Source: Aegilops tauschii subsp. strangulata
Taxonomy: Eukaryota > Streptophyta > Magnoliopsida > Poales > Poaceae
Length of the DNA: 64,000 bases
Assembly: GCF_002575655.3 (NCBI RefSeq)
Contig: NC_053040.3
Span: forward strand, 458,848,780 to 458,912,779
Reading direction: 5' to 3'
The notes below the pieces were generated by a model. That model did not search any database, was not told the origin of the DNA, and saw nothing but the letters and a program-made list of their open reading frames with translations. Made by a program: the position numbers and the translations under genes. Below are positions 35,415 through 45,590 of the stretch, piece after piece (the stretch's first letter is position 1; each line of letters starts with the position of its first letter).

Positions 35415-36430
35415 GTAATGACCCGGTGGCGTGGGGACATGCGGTGTTACAATGTTGTTCTGACGAGGCGGATCCACCAAACGTGGCTGAACCGGCGCCC
35501 CTGCTCGAGGTGCCTCCGCCCGGTTTACCACGGGCGGATTACTGGTCCCTGCTCCTGGGGTGTTAAAGAGATTTCTAGCGTCATAAACCAGCGGCAGGCG
35601 AGATCGGTACCTCCTCTTCAGGACTTCGTTCGACGCACTCTGATCCAGCATAATCCGGTAAGCTTGTGCATCCAAAGCGGCCCGCTCCGCGGCCATCCTG
35701 GTATCCTCAGCTGCTAAGTCGGCTTTGGCCTGGGTGATCTGATCTTTCACTTTCGCGATTTTAGCATTGTGTGCATCCTGATCCGCCGGGTTAACCTCCG
35801 CCATCAGCGTTGCCAACGCGTCAAACAAATCAGATAGAACCTGAGCTGGCGGTCGCACAGGGCCTCCTGCCCCGGCCGCTGTTGCCGCTGCCGATCCGGA
35901 AATCATCGCCGCTGCGGTCGAAGAGTGGAGCGCCGGTTGCGTACCGGCCATGAAGATCGCAACCCGGTTTGGCAGATCAAAGGGGTCCGGAATACTGTCG
36001 CCATCGGAACTGCCCCCAATCCGGCCATCTTGTAACTGATATAACGACTCGATCTCTCCGATCGATGACTCGTCGCCGGAATAAACGACGGTCTCACCAC
36101 CAGATTCTGATCTATCCACAGATTCCCCTCCATGGATAACTCCCACGAAGGCACGCTTCATGACAGGCTTGACCCGGGCAGATCTCGCACGCTGAGCCGT
36201 TTCGACGAGGTCGGTGCAGATGTCCGGCTCAGGGCCCGGTTCGCCGATCTTGCCAATGAAAACGTGTATGCCACCAAAGGGGACCCGGTACCCGTACTCG
36301 ATTGAGCCGGCCTCGGGGCCCCAGCCTGCATCGTCGATGTAGAGCTTGCCGCGACGACTCTTGGTCATCCGGCCCACAGCGTAACCCTTGAGTCCTTCAA
36401 AGTTGCCCTCCAAGAATTTGAAACCATCGT
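35415..36430 (-). pseudogene. N-terminal Gag-region ORF of the gypsy element
   Basis: A minus-strand frame begins before or at the primer site (the first in-frame ATG, 36512, lies in the LTR and is probably not the true start) and runs through GLSHDGFKFLEGNFEGLKGY, an acidic segment, and an Ala-rich coiled-coil-like region (AKVKDQITQAKADLAAED). It loses frame just before ATG 35409: GHYSKWTT in this frame against MDNIVAAA in the next, consistent with a short deletion. It probably formed the N-terminus of the same Gag polyprotein. Function beyond that is not recognised. Confidence 0.6.
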
Positions 36431-36437
36431 GCGATAG

Positions 36438-36455
36438 CCCCACTGTGGGCGCCAA
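36438..36455 (-). other. Primer-binding site of the Tat-like gypsy element
   Basis: The minus strand just inside the LTR reads TTGGCGCCCACAGTGGGG, a site of the kind common in grass gypsy elements. I do not assign the tRNA with certainty. Confidence 0.6.
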
Positions 36456-36456
36456 C

Positions 36457-36983
36457 TGTCGTGGTTTTGTCACGGCAGATGTCCTAGAGAAAGGACTTAG
36501 TCGTGGAGCCATCGCTACGGGTTAACTTAAAGGGGTTAAAGCGGACAAGGGACGCAAGAGAGTTTTATACTAGTTCGGCCCCTTACGATGAAGGTAAAAG
36601 CCTACGTCTAGTTGTGATGGAATTGCTGGGGTTTCGATGACCAGGGAGCGAATACGCTTTGCCTGAGTCTCGAGTTGTTGTCTGTTATCCTTGAACCGCC
36701 GCCGGGTCGTCCCCTTATATACATGGGTTGACGCCCGTCGGTTTACAGAATCCCGAGGCCGGCTCATAATCGTGTCCGGCTCGGTCTCTGCTACTTCTAT
36801 CTTACAACACAAGTTTACATATCAATGCCGGTTTATGTCTACAGGCCTTAAACCGGCTTTGGGCCCAGGGCCTTCATAAAGCGTCACCGTCTGTCTTCAT
36901 GGATTTCAGATACAAATGAACTACTTATGGGGTTAACCCGGCCTCTCCTGGCCGGTTTACGCCCAGTGGTAATATCCCCAACA
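36457..36983 (-). repeat. 5' LTR of the Tat-like gypsy element
   Basis: 527 bp. On the plus strand it starts TGTCGTGG and ends CCCCAACA. The minus strand leads into a primer site TTGGCGCCCACAGTGGGGC (36438-36456). It is flanked outside by TATAC. Confidence 0.9.
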
Positions 36984-37460
36984 TATACACAAATAAAACT
37001 ATGTGTTGTGGAAAATATTTGGAGAAGAAAATATTTGAAGATTAAAATATACATTACCGACCGAACAATCAGTGAAGAGTTATGCATCAGTGACATGGTC
37101 TCAAGTTATCAACATGCATCAACCATTAATTAGATAAGTGTACAAGAAAAAAATCACCTAGATAAGAATTTTTATGCCTCAAGGACTCGACAATGCAAAA
37201 AGGAAATACTGCGAAGTTAGTCGTTTGACATACGTATTTATTCGCTTTTTACCATAGAAATTAAAAGCGTTTAGTGCTTTCCACAAACCTTAATAAAATA
37301 TGTGTTTGTTAAATAAATCACCTATAAAATGTAAGTCATATTTCTTTTCTCAAGTCAATTTAAAGTTTAACCAACATTACTGAAGTGAATATATTTAATG
37401 AACGACCTAATTAGTATATGTCATGATTTGCAAATATTTCCTTAAACTTGGTGAAACTAA
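36984..37460. repeat. Duplicated Helitron flank, right (original) copy
   Basis: Begins with the TATAC target duplication directly outside the 5' LTR and continues as ordinary Helitron 1 sequence to its 3' end, so this is the original context. It is AT-rich with no gene. Confidence 0.88.
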
Positions 37461-38060
37461 AAAATGTACAACTTAGGACAAATAAACATGAATTACATTT
37501 TGGACGAATGGAGTAAATGCCATAACAGAGAAACCCAACAGTCCCTAGGCCATCGCCTCCGCTCAAAATATTTGTACTATGACCTCCCAAAGCTAGATAT
37601 GTGGGTAAACAAAATATTTGTGGAATTTTTTGTCAATATACACCAATGATTTCATTGTCTAGAAACAACTAAAATCAATTAATAAGAGCAAGATGTGCAT
37701 GCATAGAAGTGTCGGAAATGTTGTGCACATGACAAATAGTGTGCACAACCATTGCACGATGACCCATCTATTGGTGTGCTGCCGTCTATGCCATGCATCG
37801 ACGGACTGATTCAATTGTCCTCCATAAATCATGTGTAAAGTATCGTCCATATATAGGAGTGCTCACTGAGGTATGCCATTGTATTAAATTAAAAATGCAG
37901 CAACAATACGCCAACTGGCAACTACGGGTGGGAAAAGAATAACAAAGTTAATGTGTAACAAAGTTATGTAGTTTATAAATTAAATCAATATTATTTAGTT
38001 GTTGATCTAATAACACATAAAACAAACAATCCCAACAAATTTCAATATGTGGCCATCTAG
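37461..38060. other. Helitron 1 3' region, no gene seen
   Basis: AT-rich, with no recognisable coding content, ending in the Helitron terminal hairpin. Confidence 0.55.
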
Positions 38061-38076
38061 CCGCGCAAATGCGCGG
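38061..38076 (+). other. Helitron 1 3'-terminal hairpin
   Basis: CCGCGCAAATGCGCGG folds into the stem CCGCGCA/TGCGCGG with loop AA. It lies 9 bases before the terminal CTAG, the canonical layout for Helitron 3' ends, where the hairpin acts as the rolling-circle stop signal. Confidence 0.9.
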
Positions 38077-38089
38077 GTCACACTCCTAG

Positions 38090-39297
38090 TTAGTTATATA
38101 AGACTTAAGTTGCTCATGCCCTTCAATCGTGCCCTCCGCCTGATGTAGGGAATGAATAAGTTTCTTCCGGTGTCTATCATTGGCGACACCATGGAAATAT
38201 CTCGTATTCGAATCACCTTTCAGGATAAACTGAGAGTTTGAGTGCTGGTACCACTTAAGTTCCTCCTCACGTAGCATGCGAGCTAACTGGGCATTCGATT
38301 GACTCTTGATCTCTATTTCATGCTCAGAGAGAGGTCTAATCTCTGCCAAAGCTTCTAAATCATCAATAATAGCTGAAAGATGAAGCTTTTCTTTTTTGAG
38401 GATACCCGCAGTGTGCCTAGCCCAACCACGAAGGAACTTACGTAAAGCACGCATTTTGTTGTTCCATTTGTGAATTGGGGTAAGTCCGGCAACCGGTTTA
38501 TCCCACACCTCCTTGACCATGTCTTGGAATCCATCCCGATGCAACCAACCCAGTTCGAACTTGAACTTGCGTCTGTGCTGCGGTCGTGGCAATCCAGTAG
38601 ATAAGAGGATGGGTGCATGGTCTGAGATAGCCTCTATACGAGGTAGAGCGCGAACAGAGACCATTGGGAATTTGGATTCCCAGACGGTATCCATTAACAC
38701 GCGATCTAGTTTCTCATATGTCGGCTCCGGGAGACTGTTCGCCCAAGTGAACTGTCTTCCAGTCATGGAAACCTCTCGTAGATCTAGACTGTCTATGACA
38801 GCATTGAAAAGGAAAGGCCAATGATTATCAAACCTACCACGGCTTTTCTCATTTGGAAATCGTAGCAAATTATAATCCCCACCAATAAGAATGGGATAGG
38901 GATTATCTTTCGCCAGATTAACCAATTCACGGAGAAAAGCAGCCTTGAACTCATCCTGGGCTGCCCCATACACGGCGACGAGGGACCATGTGAAGTTGTC
39001 AGCTTTGTTTTGGATATGGAGTTTAATGTGAAACTCATCCTCCGAAGAAGCCAGAACATCCATAGTCCCTGTGTTAACGCCAAGTAAAATGCCCCCAGAA
39101 CGACCTCGAGGTGGCCGTAAAATCCAATTATAGTCTATCCCGCCAGAAAGACGGTTAAGAAGACTTACTGAGAAATCACGTCTCCCCGTTTCAGATAAGG
39201 CCAAAAAGTCTAAATTATACTCCCTATTACATTCCGCAATGAATAGATGTTTAGCCAAGTCACCAAGACCCCTGCTATTAAAGAACATGCCATTCAT
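38090..39297 (-). pseudogene. LINE 2 ORF2, endonuclease half
   Basis: Starts at ATG 39297 (MNGMFFNSRGLGDLAKHLF). It shows the apurinic-type endonuclease motifs in order: N in FNSRGLG, E in LALSETG, a GGDYNLLR block, RQFTWAN, LDRVLMD and the catalytic ISDHAPI. The frame is open up to the Helitron border; beyond it, three apparent codons (ITN and stop) cross into Helitron DNA. Its true continuation is at 18716 (YYKNLFGTP). The endonuclease part has no lesion apart from the insertion. Confidence 0.92.
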
Positions 39298-39355
39298 GAC
39301 GAAACAATAGGAGATTTAGAAACTTTCACCCTCTTAGAGGGTTTATGACCTCTTT

Positions 39356-41464
39356 TCAACGGTCAGACTTGGATTTACGACCGGAAGCTGTAAGCTCAAT
39401 CAATGAACTAAGCCCGGGCTCCTCCAAGCCCACGTCCGAAACCTCCCCTACTACATGAGCGAGTAGTTGACTATCTGATGTGGCATGCAGCTCCTCATCA
39501 TCTAGATGTGAGAAGAAAGATTTGCTCGAAACTCGTGGTTTAACCTTTAATCGGTCATATTCCAAATGTCTCAAAGCGTTTGCAGAAACAGAAATATCAT
39601 TCTCATTATTTCCTAGACTAACACCCACTTTATTCAACTTAGAAACTATGGATGTAGTAGAAAAGGATAAAAATGATTTGGGTGATGACGAAGTACCTTG
39701 GTTGTCGAGGTTCTGCGTTGCTTTACGCTGCATAGCCTTGGTCAAAGAGTCCTCGTCAGTGGCCGTCCTATCATCATCGGCCACCAAATGACGGCCACTC
39801 CGGGGTGTGGGTGTCACCTCCGATGAAGAACGTCGCGCAAGCACCGCTGCCGGAGGAGGGGATGAGGGTGGAGTAGCAACCCCCTCCCCGGCAGTCTCGA
39901 TCGCCGGTTCACATGACGCCGCCAGTAAAGATGGCGTGTCAGTACACGGGACCACGGGAGGAGCTTGGAAAGGAGAGGTGGACACGTCCGGCTCCGTCTG
40001 ATGCTGAGGAGCAGCTGCGGAAGCGTCCTGCTCCACAGGAGTCCGAAGAGCCGCCGAGCTTGCAGTACTGCATGGATGCACGCCCGTTGATGCACTGCAT
40101 GGCTTAATACCCGAGGCAACACTGCATGGCTGTACATACGTGAGTAGTCCTTCATGTTCCAGCCCTCCTGTAGTATGCATGCGCTGCTCCAACTGCGCTG
40201 CTTGCTGGACGGCCTCATCCCCAGCCTCTGGATGCCAGCTCTTCAAACGCGCACCGGGGCGCCCCGCAGTACCTCCGGCTCCCTGCACCTGCTTGGGTAC
40301 AGCCAGCTTCGACGGTGCCGTCCGTGTCGTCGACGGCGGCTGCGACGCCACCTCAGCAGCTCTTTGTACATTATCAGAAGGAGAGACCGAGTGCCCTGCC
40401 GAGCCGCCGGTGGCCTGCATCGCCTGGAGGGCAGCGGACGGCGACGTAGCTGTCCGAGAAGGCGACGACGGCTGTGATACATATATTGCCCGTGGTGTAT
40501 GAGGCAATGGTGACTCCTGCCGGTGCACTCGTGAGGATTTATGAAGACCCGCGGCATGCTCCATGCCTCTCGGCGTCTGCGACGAGGAGTTAAATGGAGT
40601 GACAGCCAAGAGCACAGAACCACCTCCCGTCGCACCACCAGAGCCCCCACTCGACAGACCATGAGACACATTAATGTTATTCGCCGGAGCAGCACTAGAC
40701 GACGGATGGTTGGATGGGTGTTCTGAGGTGTCCATCTCATCGTCCTTCTCCTTGGCGCCGCTCTCATCGTCAGCATCATCACCCTTGCGTTTCCAGATAT
40801 ATGGGACAAAGTCAGGATCCGGAATGTATCCTGCTGGCTCCCTCCTGAACGTCAAGGCGTAGCCCTTGAGCTTAACCAGCACATCTGTTGCAACAAAAGG
40901 CCCCGCATCATCTTTGTCTTCAGACAAAATCTGAGAGTTGGTCATAGCCACGAGAATCCGGACAACACCACGGCGTCGAAGGCTAATGAGATCCACATCT
41001 AAGGTCTTGCCCATCAAAGTACCAACGGCCCAAAGCCCCCAAAAATGGCGCACTGTATGAGGAACACCCTCAACATGGAGCCAAATCTGCTGAAGCTCCA
41101 GCTTATGTGGGACCTCCTGTGATCTTCATGCTGTGACGGTCATCTGGGCATTAACCGAGGGCACGTTCATTTGAATTCCATCGACCCTGTCCAAATCCTC
41201 GAAGGACGGAAAGCTAACAAGGTAAGCATCAGATCCATGTTGAATAGCCTCCCACTTTCATTGATCATGTACGGGGCATCTCCTTGCGATCTGGCTCTCG
41301 ACAACGCTAGCCGGTACCATCAACCCACTAACCTGAACACGAGCGATCGGTGTCTGTGTCGGCGCCAAATGATCCTTCACCACATTGTCAGGCAGTTGGG
41401 CAAAATAAGTCTCCTCGGCGCCAACTCCTGAGACAAAAGCATTGGGCTTAGGGAATTTCAGAAT
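39356..41464 (-). pseudogene. LINE 2 ORF1, central and C-terminal part
   Basis: The main open frame is 41053-39356. With a few stops (near 41257 and 41120) the coding-like sequence extends back to the MULE border as ILKFPKPNAFVSGVGAEETY. Motifs WLHVEGVPHTVRHFWGLWAV and VDLISLRRRGVVRILVAM match the plant LINE ORF1 (DUF4283-like) region, and LKGYALTFRREPAGYIPDPD follows. The remainder is Ser/Pro/Ala-rich and low in complexity, ending at 39356, 58 bp before ORF2. Known role: RNA binding and retrotransposition. Confidence 0.82.
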
Positions 41465-41590
41465 GGGCCAATAGCTCCTGTGCGACACATTTGAGGTGAA
41501 TTGGCAAGAGTGCGACGTTGTTCGAGCGAATGGTTGTGGTGCGACAATTTTGAGCAGGTAAATAGCCCACGCACGACATGGCTGTTAAAC
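41465..41590 (+). repeat. MULE left terminal inverted repeat
   Basis: Matches the reverse complement of 49224 down to about 49095, with small differences. It includes three GTGCGAC words (near 41480, 41510 and 41549) spaced through the repeat, possible transposase-binding sites, and ends near GTAAATAGCCC. Confidence 0.93.
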
Positions 41591-41783
41591 TCAACTGATG
41601 CCCTCGTTGGCTGTTGGGGGCTGGACTCACCACTTATCCACGTAAGCGCGGGACCCACCACTTGTCTATTCGCGGGACCCACCTCCTCGCAGCTAGAAGA
41701 GACGAGCGCCCGTGCCCGTCCGCCCGCCGCCGCCCATTCATCCCCTTTCCCCAATCTTTCTCTTCTCCGGCGACCTAGCGCAA

Positions 41784-42442
41784 ATGTCTACCTCCTCCGC
41801 CACGCACTTAAAATGGCGACAGTATGGACCAGTGCTGCTCACAAGGTGCCCTGACTGCCCACGCCCAGACCCTCTTAAACGGTTGGTCACTAAGAGGGAT
41901 GACAATGGCAATCTTGGGCGGGAATTTGTGAAATGCTTGAGCAAACCAATGGCAGGAAGGGATGGCAAGGTTAGATCTCAGTTCTTAGCCCGTTCTTTCG
42001 CTGTCTTTTGCTTTGATTTCTCCATATTTTGTTTTTTCTCCTTGAATTTGGGATTTAGGGTTCATGTTGTTCTTTTCATATCTTGAAGAAATGTTACCAT
42101 TTCGAGTGGATTGATGAATATGTTGATAGGATTCAGTTTGAGGGCTACGTTGATTCGAGTGTGGCCGCAACCTGGGAGCTCAATTTGGGCGGGGTGCCGC
42201 CGATTGCTGTGGAGAATACGGGAAGCTCAGGCGGCGGGGCGGGCAGAGTCGTGCCGATGGCGATGTATGCGCGCAATGCTGAACTGCATGCGGAGTCCGA
42301 ACTGACCAAGAAACTGAAGAAGATCAAGAAACATCTAATGCAGATGATCGATTTGCAGAAGCAAGCAAATATCATGGCAGGGGGGTTCTATTGTTGTATC
42401 ATTGCTCTGTTTTTGTTTTATTTGTTGTTCATCCGTCATTAG
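41784..42442 (+). CDS. Small GRF-type zinc-finger protein with C-terminal membrane anchor, MULE-borne
   Basis: Two exons, 41784-41969 and 42089-42442, joined across a GT-AG intron (GTTAGATC...CTTGAAG) give 179 residues. ATG 41784 follows a short GC-rich leader just inside the left TIR. Residues about 18-70 form a GRF zinc finger: CPDC, then EFVKC, then CYHFEWIDEYV after the splice. A Lys-rich coiled-coil-like segment (ELTKKLKKIKKHLMQMIDLQ) leads to a hydrophobic C-terminal helix (GGFYCCIIALFLFYLLF). GRF fingers in other proteins bind single-stranded nucleic acid. No stop or frameshift is seen. It is transcribed toward the transposase gene, as mudrB is toward mudrA in maize MuDR, although it is not recognisably related to mudrB. 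That it serves the element is inference; it could also be a captured host gene. Confidence 0.8.
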
Positions 42443-43327
42443 AATGGGCATTTAGGCCTGTCAGGGTAGAGGATGTGATCTGTGCGCCATGCCAAGTTAT
42501 GTATCTGAATTGAAGCAGCAATTTGGAACACAAATTATTCAGTGTTCATGCATGCTCTATTTCCTCTGTTTTTGTTCTTCAGTTAACACAGTACACACCC
42601 AAATTCAGTTTCTAGTAAAAAACAAAATTGGGCTGCCGAATAGATGTTGGGCCGTGACCAGCCCACCCGCGTAGGGGCACCAGCCCACCTCTAACTTCGG
42701 CAAATAAAATGGGGCCCAATAAAATGTTACTTGTTTTTATTTTGGCCTTTTTCTTGCACTAAATTTTGTGATGGATCATTTTTTGATGCACTAAAACTAA
42801 ATGTTAATTGTTTGTATGCATGTCTACTGTTCCATGAACTAAATGAGTTGATGCTTGCATGAAGTGCCCGAAGTAAATTAGTTTGCATTTCCTAGTTGCA
42901 CCCATGTCCATAGTGGGTTTGCATGGGGCTCCTAGTTGCATGTCCATGGTTTGGCCAATATTTTGAAGATGGTGTGTGTGGTGATTGTGGTGTAGAAACC
43001 CGGGCTCGTAGCAACCCATAGCAATACACGAATAATAAGCAAAAACAACCCATAGCAATCCACAAATAATAGCACGAAACACACAATATATATAGTAGCA
43101 TAACGATTATATAGGAGCATCACGATTGCAACCCATAGTTCCACGATAGCCTTACAACTTAAAGTACTAATAAAACTTAATAATAGTAGCATAACGATTA
43201 CAACTTAAAAAAACTAATACGACAGATCTATAGCAAGCTAGATAGATAGGGGGCACCAAACGCGGGTTCTTCGGGTTCTTCTTCTCCTCCTCCTCCGGGG
43301 TCACCTCGCTCCTCCGGGCGCCGCCCT
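42443..43327. other. MULE spacer between GRF gene and 135-aa ORF
   Basis: Non-coding, with repeated CCCATAGCAATCCAC-like and TAGTAGCATAACGATTA-like words around 43010-43200. These look like local duplications. Confidence 0.5.
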
Positions 43328-43735
43328 TCACTCCTCCCCGTTGTTGATGGGGTACGGGAGCGTGTGCATAACGCCGTTGTTGGGGAAGATGTCGTTGAAG
43401 TCGGTGAAGATATTGTAGGTTGTGAAAGCTATGAACTCACAACCAACCCAATACGCTCGCCCGAGGAGATGGAAAGCATCGAAAGGGTTAGTGAACGTGG
43501 CGAGGAGCCCAACCACAACGCCGTTGTGGTTGACCTCCTCAAGATGGTACATCCGAGGAGAGCCGCGGGGGAGGTGGCGGAAGCCGGCCGCAAGGAAGAA
43601 CTCCGTTAACTCCCTTGCGCCCCTCCACCTCGAGATCGCCCAAACCCTAAGGGTTCTCTCTACATACACTCCAGCCGGGTAGAGCCTTTCCGGCACGGTT
43701 GGGGGGAAGCGGTAGGTGGGGCCGTTGTACTGCAT
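43328..43735 (-). CDS. Unrecognised 135-aa protein inside the MULE
   Basis: An open minus-strand frame from ATG 43735 to TGA 43328, without introns. It reads MQYNGPTYRFPPTVPERLYP at the start, with a central AISRWRGARELTEFFLAAGF segment, and ends HTLPYPINNGEE. There is no signal peptide, obvious membrane helix or metal motif. A TATA box (TATTTAAG, 43853-43860) lies about 120 bp upstream in the right orientation, and the GC content exceeds that of neighbouring MULE spacer, so it looks like a real gene, perhaps captured from the host. I do not recognise the family and give no function. Confidence 0.55.
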   Translation of the reverse strand: MQYNGPTYRFPPTVPERLYPAGVYVERTLRVWAISRWRGARELTEFFLAAGFRHLPRGSPRMYHLEEVNHNGVVVGLLATFTNPFDAFHLLGRAYWVGCEFIAFTTYNIFTDFNDIFPNNGVMHTLPYPINNGEE

Positions 43736-43852
43736 GATGGCGGGGTGGCTCGAGGGCTCGACCGGGTTTGATGGAGAAGAAGGAAGAAGGAGGGCAGAGG
43801 AGGCAGAGGATGGGGTGTGGATGAGGAGGGAAAGGAAGACGATAGTGCCCGG

Positions 43853-43860
43853 CTTAAATA
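43853..43860 (-). promoter_or_regulatory. TATA box upstream of the 135-aa ORF
   Basis: The minus strand reads TATTTAAG about 120 bp before ATG 43735. Confidence 0.5.
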
Positions 43861-44099
43861 GCCCAAGTGCGACGTGGTTTCACCCCGTAGAATTAATGGG
43901 CGGGCGGCGTTTGGTGGCGCCCCATGAAAGTGTGTACACGAGCGTGGGAAATGGGTTGCGATCCTTCTATGCCACCGGTCGCGGGTCAAGGGGGACGGGC
44001 TCACGCACGCGTCTGTGCCGTCATGGGTCAAGGGGACACGCCTGCCCCGGGTTCTCTGCGTGTGCCGCCCGTGCATTCATGCCGTAGCCCATTAATTTG

Positions 44100-45590
44100 C
44101 ACATCTTGCTAGGGCCTGGCTAGAGGGCAACGTTTGGTCGATGGGAGACGTGACAATAATGGACGCCTTCATTTGCCCATCTTGTAACGGGCAGCACACC
44201 GTTTGAACTGCATCGATACCCACATCGATACCCCATGCCAGTATTGCGTCCTCAAAGAGGAGCACGCCATGTACAGCACGCAATGCAGTGTTGGCTTTTT
44301 GGTTGTCTTCATCGGGCTGCTGCATTGTGGCCGGGTGCATGCTTTCATGCGACGATGCATCAGTTCTAATGGTAGGCATGCGACAGGTTACTGCGTCGAT
44401 AGGGGTGGCGGAGCAGGGCTACGTCGAGGGCATGCATGCAACGCACGGGCGCAGTTCTGCGGGTGGGCATGCATGCTGCGGGTAGGCACGGGCACGCATG
44501 CAACGATGGAAAGGGCACTGCGTAGGCTTGGTCCATGCACCGCGTCAACTCTTGCCGTTGGATTCAAATGAACGGTCCTGATGCCCCAACGAGAGAGGCT
44601 GATCCAAACCCCACTGATTCAACCAATCAGCGCGTCTCATGCGGATCGATGCACACTGATTCAACCAATCAGCGCGTCTCATGCGGATCGATGCACACTG
44701 TAGCTAACCCTAGCGCCTGATCTCAACCGTCCATGCAGAACGATCGACGACCCGGTAGTGTGCGGGGTTTTGAGGGGTTTTGAGAGGGGTTTTGACTGAT
44801 TAGGGTTGAGCATAACTAATTCAAAAAAATCAAAAACATATAAAACTTGCGCACATAGTCTTATTATGTCGTATAGTAACGAGAAAAAAATATAAATATG
44901 GTTTACATACATTTTTACGAAAAATCCTTCACAAAACTGTCATTCCTCGAACAATGTAGTATGGAGTTCAAGGGAGAGAGTAGTGGGCACCCGAGAGTAG
45001 GTGGGGTTTTGAAAATGAAAAGTGTGAAAACCTCACCAAAACTTCATTTTGGATTGACTAAGAAAGATCTTAACTTACTTTTCTCATTTTCATGTTTTAA
45101 ACTTGTTTTATATATAATTTTCTATTAAACCTTGTTTTTTCAAAAAAAAATAGAAAATTAATTCAATAAATAGTGAGACTTTAGATTTACACTATATAGG
45201 TAGAATAGATGTGTAGAAAGATTATTTGGCTGGTTTAGACAAGGTGCCAAAAAAACTTGCTTAAATATGAGGCCGTTTATCCTACCTTTGGAGGTCATTT
45301 GAGACACACTTTTCATGACTATGAGTTCAACTTACCAAAAGGGCTCGGAATGATCAGCAAGCAAACATATTTCAGTTGAGGTACTTTAGATAGCATTAAA
45401 ACATCAATACCCCATCCCTAATTCAAATTTGAGCCCAAATTTGAATTTAAATTTGAATTTTATTTGGCTGGTTTAGACAAGGTACCAACAAACAAGTTCG
45501 AATAGAAATACGGGGATACATAGTGACTACCAGTACGCACCAAGTTACAAATATTATTACATGCCCCAAATTTTCAAACTGTTCTCTGTT
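44100..45590. other. MULE spacer downstream of the transposase gene
   Basis: No gene recognised. Apart from the 42-bp tandem repeat it has a duplicated 22-mer (ATTTGGCTGGTTTAGACAAG... at about 45223 and 45460) and an AT-rich palindromic run near 45430-45460. Confidence 0.5.
44613..44696. repeat. 42-bp tandem duplication
   Basis: Two identical copies (44613-44654 and 44655-44696) starting ACTGATTCAACCAATCAGCG. The unit contains the inverted pair CTGATT...AATCAG. It lies in MULE spacer. Confidence 0.9.

Larger units (their letters stand above)
21662..36983 (-). mobile_element. Tat-like gypsy element with rearranged 3' end, TSD TATAC
   Basis: Minus-oriented. The 5' LTR is at 36457-36983, followed (leftward) by Gag, protease, RT, RNase H and integrase to 29935, a spacer, and an antisense (plus-strand) spliced ORF at about 22570-25847. 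A second LTR copy lies at 21662-22089. Both outer borders carry TATAC (21657-21661 and 36984-36988). However, the left LTR is followed inward by another TATAC and about 475 bp of the same DNA that lies outside the right LTR, so the real 3' end of the element is missing and replaced by a duplicate of LTR plus flank. An antisense ORF after pol is known for Tat-lineage elements (for example Grande), hence the lineage call. A 2.6-kb solo LTR is inserted in the spacer. Confidence 0.88.
18717..38089 (+). mobile_element. Helitron 1 (non-autonomous), 19.4 kb, inserted in LINE 2
   Basis: The 5' end is TC (TCTATTATATACTTAAAATA) preceded by host A (18716). The 3' end is a perfect 7-bp-stem hairpin (38061-38076), 9 more bases, then CTAG (38086-38089) followed by host T (38090). 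Joining 18716 to 38090 restores the LINE ORF2 frame as SYITNYYKNLFG, a direct proof of the ends. No Rep/helicase gene is present, so it is non-autonomous. Most of its length is a later gypsy insertion (21662-36983 with TSD TATAC); without that and the duplicated flank the Helitron would be only about 3.5-4 kb. Confidence 0.93.
38090..41464 (-). mobile_element. LINE copy 2, central piece (piece 3 of 4)
   Basis: Minus-strand LINE DNA between the MULE (left border 41465) and Helitron 1 (right border 38089). It holds most of ORF1 and the endonuclease half of ORF2. The last 10 bp on the right (41455-41464, ATTTCAGAAT) are the MULE target duplication. Confidence 0.93.

Noticed and set aside
36431..36512. 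ATG at 36512 as the true start of gypsy Gag
   Set aside because: It lies in the LTR upstream of the primer-binding site, so translation from there would read through the primer site; an internal start is more likely.
40243..40809. 188-codon minus-strand Arg/His-rich ORF
   Set aside because: It is another frame of LINE ORF1 with biased low-complexity composition.
41258..41488. Minus-strand ORF starting MSHRSYWPILKFPKPNAF
   Set aside because: It crosses the MULE border: its first residues come from the terminal inverted repeat and the rest from LINE ORF1, so it is a chimera and not a gene.
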